From assembly GCA_013821865.1 (NCBI GenBank), contig PNJM01000187.1, forward strand, positions 1 to 5,340: a DNA stretch of 5,340 nt, in the 5' to 3' direction. The position numbers and the translations under genes were made by a program. The notes below the pieces were generated by a model that saw only the letters and a program-made list of their open reading frames with translations, had not been told where the DNA came from and made no database searches. The stretch comes from Rhodocyclaceae bacterium (GTDB lineage: Bacteria > Pseudomonadota > Gammaproteobacteria > Burkholderiales > Rhodocyclaceae). This document shows positions 1-5,340 of this stretch, piece by piece. Position 1 is the first letter of the stretch. Each line of letters starts with the position of its first letter.

Positions 1-1
1 A

Positions 2-1465
2 ACTCGCGGCGCCCACGTCTCGTCGCGGCTTGGCGACGCCGGAATTCGCGACAATGTCGCGCGCTGGGGCGGACGCGCCGGCAGCGTGGATTACCGGGTG
101 AGCACCGGCCGCCGCGAGGACAATGGGTTCAACGGCATCAACGACTCCCGGCAAGTCAGCCTCCTGAACTTGCGCGCCGACGCCCGCCTCGGCATCAGGG
201 ACGAGCTTCAGTTCCAGCTTGGAGTAAACGAGAATTCCACCGGGGCGGGATTCACGACCGACCCTCTCAACCCCATCCGCAACCAGACCGCCAGCAGCTA
301 TTTCGCCCAGTTGCAATGGCGGCGATCCAACGGGCCGGATGAAGAGCTCATGGTGACTGGCTACCGCCAAAGGGAATCGGGATCCGAGGCATGGTTCATT
401 CCATTTCCGGCGCTCGGCAATTTCCAGGTGGATTTTGGCCGCATCACGACCCGCACCAACCTGGAGATACAGCATATTTTCAGGCCGCGCCACGACATGC
501 GCGTCGTCTGGGGCGGCGAGGCACGGCATGAAAGCGTAACCGCTCCACAATTGTTCAATAGCCGTAACAGCCTCAGCACGAACCTGTCCCGCCTGTTCGG
601 CAATCTCGAGTGGCGGCTCGGGGCCGGCCTGCTCGCCAATTTCGCCGCCATGGTGGAGAAACACAGCCTCGCCGGCACGCACGTGGCGCCCCGTCTCATG
701 CTCAATTATCAGCCGGCCGAAGGACAGACGCTGCGGATCGGAGTGAGCAAAGCCTACCGCACCCCGTCGCTCACCGAGCAGAAATGCGATCTTCGGTACG
801 TATCCCTGAGCGGACTCCTCTACGATCAAACTTTTCTCTGCCTGGGCGGGGTGAAGCCGGAGAAGATCGTGTCAAGGGAAATCGGCTATCTCGGCGAATT
901 CAGGCAGATGGGCCTGACCGTGGATGCGCGGCTGTTCAACGAGCACCTGGGCGACCTGGTCACCCAGCGGACGTACGCCTTGCCGCCGGGTTGGGAACTG
1001 CAGCCAAGCAACCAGGCCAGAACATTCGAGAACGGTGAAAAGGCCGAGATCCGGGGATTGGAATACCAGCTCAAAGTGAGCCCATCAAAGGATGCCTTGG
1101 TCGCGCTCAACCAGGCATTCATCCACATCAATGCCGACGACCTCGATCGACGCAATTCGGCACCCAATCACAGCACCACGCTCTTTCTCTCGCGGCGGCT
1201 CGCGGACAAGTGGCAGGTTTCGCTTGCCCATCACTGGGTCGGCGCCATGACCTGGATGTCGGAAGGTGATCCGGTATCGAAATACCGCAGGCTTGATGCG
1301 CGAGTTGCCCGGGCTTTCGCCGCACCGGGCCTCAAAGGAGAAGTCGCGCTGGTGGCGCAGGGCCTTACCGGACAGTACGCCGAGTTCCGCGGCACCACCG
1401 TCGGAACCGTACCGCCGTACTATTTCACACGCCGGGCATTCCTGACCCTCGCACTGGAATTCTGA
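2..1465 (+). CDS. TonB-dependent outer-membrane receptor, C-terminal beta-barrel part (5' truncated by window)
   Basis: The frame is already open at base 2, so the true start lies to the left. The GTG at 86 is an internal codon. About 487 residues are visible, with no plug domain or signal peptide, which must lie upstream. The barrel shows alternating-pattern strands, the receptor-type segment SKAYRTPSLTEQ near residues 249-260 of the fragment, EIGYLGEF near 293-300, and EIRGLEYQL near 349-357 (a typical G-E strand). It ends in FLTLALEF, an aromatic-rich last strand with terminal Phe, the usual signal for Bam-dependent insertion. Two cysteines (codons at 785 and 839) flank a likely surface loop. 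The family imports siderophores, cobalamin, metals or organic ligands using TonB-ExbBD energy; the ligand cannot be told here. The next gene begins 15 bp downstream, so the two are probably cotranscribed. The family call is confident; the substrate is unknown. Confidence 0.93.
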   Translation, partial: TRGAHVSSRLGDAGIRDNVARWGGRAGSVDYRVSTGRREDNGFNGINDSRQVSLLNLRADARLGIRDELQFQLGVNENSTGAGFTTDPLNPIRNQTASSYFAQLQWRRSNGPDEELMVTGYRQRESGSEAWFIPFPALGNFQVDFGRITTRTNLEIQHIFRPRHDMRVVWGGEARHESVTAPQLFNSRNSLSTNLSRLFGNLEWRLGAGLLANFAAMVEKHSLAGTHVAPRLMLNYQPAEGQTLRIGVSKAYRTPSLTEQKCDLRYVSLSGLLYDQTFLCLGGVKPEKIVSREIGYLGEFRQMGLTVDARLFNEHLGDLVTQRTYALPPGWELQPSNQARTFENGEKAEIRGLEYQLKVSPSKDALVALNQAFIHINADDLDRRNSAPNHSTTLFLSRRLADKWQVSLAHHWVGAMTWMSEGDPVSKYRRLDARVARAFAAPGLKGEVALVAQGLTGQYAEFRGTTVGTVPPYYFTRRAFLTLALEF

Positions 1466-1480
1466 GGCGCCAGCAACAAC

Positions 1481-2431
1481 ATGCGCGAACTCGGCCCCCG
1501 CTCACCCTCCTCCTGCTTGTCATATGCCGTAGCGATTATGGTGGCGGCATGGTGCGTAACCGTGCGCGCCGCGCCGGAGGTGGCGGTGGTGCTGAGCGAA
1601 GAATCGCCGGCCCACCGGGAAGTGGCCGAGACGATCCGCGCCGAATTGGGCCGTGGCGCCGGGACGCCCGCCACGGTAAAAATCGTCCTTGCATCGGCCT
1701 TCGACAGCCTGCCGCGCGGCGACTTGCAGGCGGTTGTTGCCGTCGGAGCGAAAGCAGCCCGCGCGGCAGCGGACGAAAAACGGCTGCCGGTTCTGAACAC
1801 GCTGGTGCCGCGCCGCACCTTCGAGCGCATCGCCGCCGAAAAGGGGCGCACCGGCGATCCGCGCCGTTTCTCCGCTATCTTTCTCGACCAGCCGCCCACC
1901 CGCCAGCTCGAACTGATCCGGCTGGCACTGCCTGACGCCACCCGCGTCGCGCTGCTGCTCGGCGCCGAGTCGGAACCGCTCTACGCAGCGCTGCAAGCCG
2001 CAGCCATCGAGCGGCGGCTGCGCACCAGCGCGCAGAAGGCAGGCACGGAAGGCGAACTGTACCCCGCGTTGCAGCAGCTGCTCGGTGAGGCGGATGTCCT
2101 GCTGGCCCTGCCCGATCCCGTCGTCTTCAACAGCTCCACCATTCCGAACATCCTGCTTACCACCTACCGCTACCACCTGCCCATGATCGGCCTTTCCGCC
2201 GCCTACGTTCGCGCCGGCGCGGTGCTGGCGCTTTACTCGACACCGGCGCAGATCGGCAGCCAGGCGGCCGACATGTTGCGGGGTGCGCTGGCCACCGGCC
2301 AGCTGCCGCCGCCGCAGCATCCGCGCCAGTTCACTATCAGCACCAATCCGCACGTGGCAAGATCGCTCGGGCTGGCCATCGAGGACGCCGCGGCGCTGGA
2401 GCAGAAGCTGCGCCAGGCCGAAGCGCAGTGA
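1481..2431 (+). CDS. Periplasmic ABC_sub_bind-type substrate-binding protein
   Basis: This is a 316-residue secreted protein. The N-terminus has a hydrophobic stretch at about residues 14-28 and a likely signal-peptidase I site after VRA (residue 30). There is no lipobox. The mature part looks like a two-lobed type I binding fold. An N-terminal lobe contains AVVAVGAKAARAA (near 84-96), where PF04392 members usually have a 'do we have this factor' beta-alpha unit. The C-terminal segments NSSTIPNILLTTYRYHLPMI, then AYVRAGAVLALYSTPAQIG (near 217-259), and finally FTISTNPHVARSLGL are typical of this family. Length fits the usual 310-330 residues. No ABC permease or ATPase is visible, and the gene follows a TonB-dependent receptor by 15 bp, so it may bind the ligand that the receptor brings into the periplasm or act as a sensor; that is inference. 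The ATG at 1481 keeps the signal peptide, although its Shine-Dalgarno is weak (GAGG at 1464-1467, 13 nt upstream). The next Met (residue 20) would cut the signal sequence. Confidence 0.85.
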   Translation: MRELGPRSPSSCLSYAVAIMVAAWCVTVRAAPEVAVVLSEESPAHREVAETIRAELGRGAGTPATVKIVLASAFDSLPRGDLQAVVAVGAKAARAAADEKRLPVLNTLVPRRTFERIAAEKGRTGDPRRFSAIFLDQPPTRQLELIRLALPDATRVALLLGAESEPLYAALQAAAIERRLRTSAQKAGTEGELYPALQQLLGEADVLLALPDPVVFNSSTIPNILLTTYRYHLPMIGLSAAYVRAGAVLALYSTPAQIGSQAADMLRGALATGQLPPPQHPRQFTISTNPHVARSLGLAIEDAAALEQKLRQAEAQ

Positions 2432-2448
2432 GATGGGAGAATTTGCGG

Positions 2449-2454
2449 TAAGAT
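2449..2454 (+). promoter_or_regulatory. Possible -10 element for phaM
   Basis: TAAGAT lies 30 bp before the preferred phaM start, in the 52-bp gap after the binding-protein gene, and matches four of six bases of the sigma-70 -10 consensus. No convincing -35 hexamer sits at the right distance, so this is only a candidate. A separate promoter would make sense because PhaM is functionally unrelated to the receptor genes. Confidence 0.22.
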
Positions 2455-2472
2455 TTCCTCCAGTCGGCAACC

Positions 2473-2477
2473 GGGAG
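2473..2477 (+). promoter_or_regulatory. Shine-Dalgarno site that decides the phaM start
   Basis: GGGAG ends 6 nt before the ATG at 2484. This is good spacing and favours that start over the in-frame ATG at 2433, which lies one base after the stop codon of the preceding gene and has no clear purine-rich site of its own at proper distance. Confidence 0.55.
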
Positions 2478-2483
2478 CCCGAG

Positions 2484-2858
2484 ATGTCCACCGAAGCGCA
2501 AGGCCAGGATCCCCTGGAATTCCTCAAAGGCATGTGGGGCAGCATGGGCTTTGCCGTGCCCGGCATGGTGACACCTACGCTGGACGTGAATGAACTCGAC
2601 AAGCGCATCGCCGACATGAAGGCGGTGGAGGGCTGGCTCAGGATGAACCTGAACATGCTGCAGATGAGCATCCAGGGCCTGGAGATGCAGCGCGCCACGC
2701 TGGCCGCGATGCAGGCCATCAGCCAGTCGGCGGGATCGGCCGAGGCCAATGCCAACCCGTTCGCCAATCCCGCGCTGTGGCCTTGGAACATGATGCAGCA
2801 GGCCGGCGCGGCGCAAACCGAACCCCCGGCGGAGGCGCCGGAAAAGAAAGCCAAATAG
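2484..2858 (+). CDS. phaM: PhaM-type polyhydroxyalkanoate granule-associated regulatory protein
   Basis: The product has 124 residues. The N-terminus DPLEFLKGMWGSMG (9-22) followed by VPGMVTPTLDVNELDKRIAD (25-44) and KAVEGWLRMNLNML (46-59) then IQGLEMQRATLAAM (63-76) matches the conserved part of PhaM proteins. This region is predicted helical and able to oligomerise. In Cupriavidus necator PhaM binds PHA synthase PhaC, activates it, and links PHB granules to the nucleoid through a Lys/Ala/Pro-rich tail. Here the tail is minimal: after an Asn/Pro/Trp segment (90-102) there is only PPAEAPEKKAK, so strong DNA binding is doubtful. The protein is much shorter than the C. necator protein, and the stop abuts an apparent rearrangement junction, so tail loss is possible. 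The start was chosen from GGGAG 6 nt upstream; an ATG at 2433 would add 17 residues. PHA synthase and phasin genes are not in view. The family assignment rests on remembered motifs, not on a search. Confidence 0.82.
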   Translation: MSTEAQGQDPLEFLKGMWGSMGFAVPGMVTPTLDVNELDKRIADMKAVEGWLRMNLNMLQMSIQGLEMQRATLAAMQAISQSAGSAEANANPFANPALWPWNMMQQAGAAQTEPPAEAPEKKAK

Positions 2859-2859
2859 C

Positions 2860-2949
2860 CCAGTCTGCGCCGAGACGCATTGCCCGCCGCAGGCCGAAGC
2901 CGAGCAGAATCAGGGCGAAATCCGGCAGAACCAGAAGGACGGAAGACAA
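2860..2949 (-). pseudogene. N-terminal remnant of an AEC-family permease gene
   Basis: Read on the minus strand from a TTG at 2949, 18 nt after the racemase stop and in the same frame, about 29 codons give a hydrophobic segment with LPDFALILLGFGLRR followed by AMRLGAD. This closely resembles the first transmembrane helix of AEC (auxin efflux carrier) permeases, in which LP-x-F-x-L-I-L-L-G leads into Arg residues and then an FW-x-GLE-type segment. Here the similarity stops after GAD (codon 2865-2863), and the frame runs into antisense of the phaM 3' end, so helix 2 onward (a full carrier is about 300 residues) is missing. Co-orientation with the ligase and racemase genes suggests it was the third gene of that operon, possibly importing the acid they process. 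It could instead be a chance hydrophobic frame or a sequence misassembly. There is no good ribosome binding site. The stump is almost surely not functional. Confidence 0.5.
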
Positions 2950-2967
2950 TTCGGCGCGCGGCAGGCC

Positions 2968-4143
2968 CTAGATTATGCCTTGCTCCGCCAGCTTTTCGAT
3001 ATCCGTCTCGGAGTAACCCGCCTCGCGCAGGATTTCATTGCCGTGCTCGCCGGGTGCCGGGGCGCGCCGCTCGACTGCGAACTCGAATCCGCTCAGCTTG
3101 AAGGGCGGTGCGAACTGGGGAGTGCCATCGGCCTCGACGACCATGCCGCGCGCCTGCAGCTGCTCGTTGTCCAGGCTCTCGGCGATGGTCAGCACCGGGG
3201 TGACGCAGCAGTCCACCTTGTCGAAGACCTCGATCCATTCCGCCTGGGTGCGTGCCGCGAAGGCGCGCGCCAGCTCTTCCCTCGCCTGTGCGCCCCTTGC
3301 TCCGAAGGCGAGGCCGTGCGGCTTGAGGTCGGGGCGGCCCAGGGTATCGCACAGGAGATGCCAGAACTTGCCCTCCAGCGCACCAACCGCCATGTGGCGA
3401 CCGTCCGCCGTGGCATACACGCCATAGCAGGGCACGCCGCCGGAGAGCAGGTCCGCCCCGCGCGGCGGCGGTTTATAGCGCGCGAGCAGGCCGGCGAGCG
3501 GAAAGATGGCGTGGGCCAGCACGGCGTCGGTCATGGCGACATCGACATGGCGGCCGCGGCCCGAGCCGCGCGCATCGATCACCGCAGCGAGAATGCCCAC
3601 CAGCGGCGTCAGTGCACCGCCGAGCAGGTCGCCGATCTGGAAGTTGGGCACGACCGGCTGGCGTCCCGCCTCGCCGATCTGGTCGAGCACGCCGGCGTAG
3701 CCGATATAGTTGATGTCATGGCCGGCGCGCTCGCGGTAGGGCCCGGTCTGGCCGTAGCCGCTGATCGAGCAGAAGACGACGCGGGGATTGATCGCGGCGA
3801 GCGCCGCGTAGCCGATGCCGAGCTTGTCCATCACGCCGGGACGGAAGCCCTCGATGATCACGTCGGCGTCGCGCGCCAGGCGCAGGAAAACCTCGACGCC
3901 CTCGCAGCGCTTGAGGTCGAGGCGCAGGCCGCGCTTGTTGCGGTTCACAAGGCGGAAGAAAACGCTCGTCTCACCCGGAGGGGCGCCCATGGTCCGGGCA
4001 TAGTCGCCCGCTCCGGTGTCCTCGATCTTGACGACATCGGCGCCGAGATCGGCCAGATGCATCGTGGCGACAGGGCCGGGCAGCAGACGCGTCAGGTCGA
4101 GCACGCGCAAACCGCCCAGCGGCTTGCCGCGCACTTCAGTCAT
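2968..4143 (-). CDS. CaiB/BaiF family protein, alpha-methylacyl-CoA racemase type
   Basis: The protein has 391 residues and appears complete. The N-terminus GLRVLDLTRLLPGPVATMHL and ADLGADVVKIE (11-41) is the class III CoA-transferase Rossmann-like start; NRNKRGLRLDLK (67-78) and IIEGFRPGVMDKLG (96-109) follow. GHDINY places His142, and IGDLLGG places Asp172. Their 30-residue spacing equals that of the catalytic His126/Asp156 pair of Mycobacterium tuberculosis MCR, which points to 2-methylacyl-CoA racemase (AMACR) rather than formyl-CoA transferase. The segments GGVPCYGVYATADGRHMAVG (235-254) and CCVTPVLT (312-319) also fit AMACR-like proteins. The expected reaction is interconversion of R- and S-2-methylacyl-CoA esters in the cytoplasm, through alpha-proton exchange. 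The start overlaps the end of the upstream ligase gene by 8 nt and has no clear Shine-Dalgarno, so translation is probably coupled. A CoA-transferase function remains possible; the natural substrate is unknown. Confidence 0.88.
   Translation of the reverse strand: MTEVRGKPLGGLRVLDLTRLLPGPVATMHLADLGADVVKIEDTGAGDYARTMGAPPGETSVFFRLVNRNKRGLRLDLKRCEGVEVFLRLARDADVIIEGFRPGVMDKLGIGYAALAAINPRVVFCSISGYGQTGPYRERAGHDINYIGYAGVLDQIGEAGRQPVVPNFQIGDLLGGALTPLVGILAAVIDARGSGRGRHVDVAMTDAVLAHAIFPLAGLLARYKPPPRGADLLSGGVPCYGVYATADGRHMAVGALEGKFWHLLCDTLGRPDLKPHGLAFGARGAQAREELARAFAARTQAEWIEVFDKVDCCVTPVLTIAESLDNEQLQARGMVVEADGTPQFAPPFKLSGFEFAVERRAPAPGEHGNEILREAGYSETDIEKLAEQGII
4136..4143 (-). other. 8-nt overlap of ligase stop and racemase start
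   Basis: On the minus strand, ATGACTGA carries the ATG of the racemase (4143-4141) and the TGA of the ligase (4138-4136) in different frames. With no separate ribosome binding site visible before the ATG, this suggests termination-reinitiation coupling and fixed co-expression of the two enzymes. Confidence 0.8.
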
Positions 4144-5340
4144 ACTTGCGCGCGTCGTCGATCACTTTGCCATCGTTGGGCAGTTCGCCGGGCTTGCGCA
4201 AGACAACCTCGCCGCGCAGCTTGGTGACGTCGCGGATGCTGGCAGCTACCGCCTGGGCCAGCGCAGCGGAGGAGGCATGCACTTCGCAATGCAGTGTCAT
4301 GCGGTCCTGGCCGGCTTCGTTGTCCACCACCAGGCGTGCCCGGCTGATCCCGGAATGGCGCTTGACGACTTCGGCGACCTGACTCGGGTGGACAAACATG
4401 CCCTTCACCTTGGCCGTCTGGTCGGCACGGCCCATCCAGCCCTTGATGCGCACGTTGGTGCGGCCGCAGGGACTGATGCCGGGCAGCACGGCGGAAAGGT
4501 CGCCGGTGCCGAAGCGGATCAGCGGATAGTCCGGGTTGAAGCTGGTCACGACGACCTCGCCCACTTCGCCCGGCGCCACGGGATCGCCCGTGCCGGGGCG
4601 GACGATCTCGAGAATCAGCGATTCCTCGATGACCATGCCCTCGCGCGCCTCGGTCTCGTACGCCACCAGGCCGAGATCCGCCGTGCCGTAGCCCTGGTAG
4701 GCGGCAATGCCGCGCTCCTCGCACAGATGCTTCTGCGCCGGGAAGAAAGCCTCACCCGAAACCACCGCCTTCTTCAGGCTGGAGATATCCGCCTTCAGCT
4801 CATCGGCCTTCCCGATGATGATCTTGAGGAAGGACGGCGTGCCAATATAGGCCGAGGGCTTCAGGTCGGCAATGGCCTGAACCTGCATCTCGGTCTGCCC
4901 GGTTCCGGCTGGGAACACGGCGCAGCCGATCTTGCGCGCCGCGCCCTCGACCATGAAGCCGGCCGGCGTGAAATGATAGGAGAAGGTGTTGTGCACCAGT
5001 TCTCCCGCGCGGAAGCCCGCCGCGTAAAGCGAACGCGCAAAACGCCACCAGTCGGCGTCCGTGCCTTCCGGATCGTAGATCGGGCCGGGCGAGCTGAAGA
5101 CGCGGCCGAGCTGTCCCACCGGCGTCGCATTCAGGCCACCGAAGGGCAACCGCCGCTTCTGCAATTCGATCAGCTCGTGCTTGCGAACGACGGGCAGCCT
5201 GGCCAGTGCCGCGCGGCTGTTCACCGCTGCGGGATCGATGTCCTTGTACAGCTCGGCGAATGCGGGCGCGTTGGCCTTGGCATGCGCGACCTGCTTCGGC
5301 AGCGCAGCGAAAAGCTCGCGCTCGCGCTGTTCGGGGTCGC
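4136..5340 (-). CDS. PaaK-like AMP-dependent acyl/aryl-CoA ligase (N-terminus beyond window)
   Basis: The frame stays open to the right edge (first whole codon at 5338), so the GTG at 5224 is internal and a few N-terminal residues are missing. About 400 residues are visible, close to the full family length of about 410-440. The start reads RERELFAALPKQVAHAKANA and then SRAALARLPVVRKHEL, typical of phenylacetate-CoA ligase relatives. Adenylate-forming motifs follow: GYGTADLG (about 216-223, A5-like), FGTGDLSAVLPG (276-287, A7-like), GRADQTAKVKG (303-313, A8-like), and a C-terminal domain with DGKVIDD whose Lys391 sits where the adenylation lysine is expected. The usual Ser/Thr/Gly-rich phosphate loop (SSGTTG-x-P in PaaK) is replaced by FSSPGPIYDPEG (81-92), as in a divergent PaaK-like branch. 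The likely role is ATP-dependent activation of a carboxylic acid to its CoA thioester in the cytoplasm. The substrate is unknown; true phenylacetate is not supported because no paa genes are nearby. Confidence 0.87.
   Translation of the reverse strand, partial: DPEQRERELFAALPKQVAHAKANAPAFAELYKDIDPAAVNSRAALARLPVVRKHELIELQKRRLPFGGLNATPVGQLGRVFSSPGPIYDPEGTDADWWRFARSLYAAGFRAGELVHNTFSYHFTPAGFMVEGAARKIGCAVFPAGTGQTEMQVQAIADLKPSAYIGTPSFLKIIIGKADELKADISSLKKAVVSGEAFFPAQKHLCEERGIAAYQGYGTADLGLVAYETEAREGMVIEESLILEIVRPGTGDPVAPGEVGEVVVTSFNPDYPLIRFGTGDLSAVLPGISPCGRTNVRIKGWMGRADQTAKVKGMFVHPSQVAEVVKRHSGISRARLVVDNEAGQDRMTLHCEVHASSAALAQAVAASIRDVTKLRGEVVLRKPGELPNDGKVIDDARKYD

Noticed and set aside
86..88. GTG as the start of the receptor gene
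   Set aside because: The same frame is open and receptor-like back to base 2, and starting here would give a barrel with no signal peptide or plug.
1541..1570. Lipoprotein signal at the cysteine (residue 25) of the binding protein
   Set aside because: The residues before the Cys (VAAW) do not form a lipobox, and a signal-peptidase I site VRA follows shortly after.
2826..2841. Perfect 6-bp inverted repeat CCGGCG-GAGG-CGCCGG near the end of phaM, considered as a terminator
   Set aside because: It lies inside the coding sequence and is followed on the plus strand by an A-rich run, not T. On the minus strand the T-rich tract precedes the stem instead of following it.
1520..2854. Minus-strand open frame of 444 codons opposite the binding-protein and phaM genes
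   Set aside because: It is antisense to two well-supported genes with a signal peptide and family motifs. Its product is rich in Arg, Gly, Ala and Cys with no domain pattern, as expected of a GC-rich shadow frame.
2859..2967. Bidirectional terminator between the convergent genes
   Set aside because: Only weak short inverted repeats with long loops (for example CTGCG at 2865 with CGCAG at 2888) and no T-runs were seen.
2980..4227. Plus-strand open frame of 415 codons opposite the racemase gene
   Set aside because: It is antisense to a complete CaiB/BaiF gene with catalytic motifs. The translation is an Ala/His/Asp/Val-rich mirror of those codons with no recognisable domain.
5222..5224. GTG as the start of the PaaK-like ligase
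   Set aside because: The frame continues to the window edge, and the extra 38 codons match the conserved N-terminal region of PaaK relatives.

Overview
The window is GC-rich, tightly packed bacterial DNA, most likely from a betaproteobacterium (Rhodocyclales/Burkholderiales type). The best lineage clue is a small gene near 2.5 kb that reads as PhaM, a PHA-granule protein typical of PHB-storing Betaproteobacteria. The TonB-dependent receptor and a periplasmic binding protein with a signal peptide also show a Gram-negative cell. The species cannot be fixed from this sequence.

Layout. The plus-strand block runs from the left edge to about 2.86 kb. It holds (1) the C-terminal part of a TonB-dependent outer-membrane receptor, already open at base 2 and ending in a barrel-terminal Phe; (2) 15 bp later, a 316-residue secreted protein of the ABC_sub_bind type (PF04392-like) with no permease or ATPase in view; (3) 52 bp later, phaM, probably with its own ribosome binding site. 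The minus-strand block runs from the right edge to about 2.97 kb. It holds a PaaK-like adenylate-forming CoA ligase, cut off at its N-terminus by the window edge, overlapping by 8 nt an alpha-methylacyl-CoA racemase-type CaiB/BaiF protein. The two blocks converge on a 109-bp gap.

That gap is not empty. On the minus strand, just after the racemase stop codon, about 29 codons resemble the N-terminus of an AEC-family (auxin efflux carrier/malonate-type) permease. The match breaks off at the end of phaM. I read this as the stump of a third gene of the ligase-racemase operon, removed by a deletion or rearrangement whose junction lies at about 2857-2865. No intrinsic terminator was found between the convergent genes.

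How the genes may work together. The receptor and binding protein look like an uptake or sensing pair for an unidentified ligand. The ligase and racemase look like a two-gene module that activates a carboxylic acid to its CoA thioester and then epimerises a 2-methyl(aryl/alkyl)acyl-CoA, or carries out a related CoA reaction, before beta-oxidation. The lost carrier may once have imported the acid. PhaM belongs to carbon storage and is probably an unrelated neighbour. No completely new system was recognised. The most unusual points are the permease stump and the degenerate nucleotide-binding loop of the ligase.
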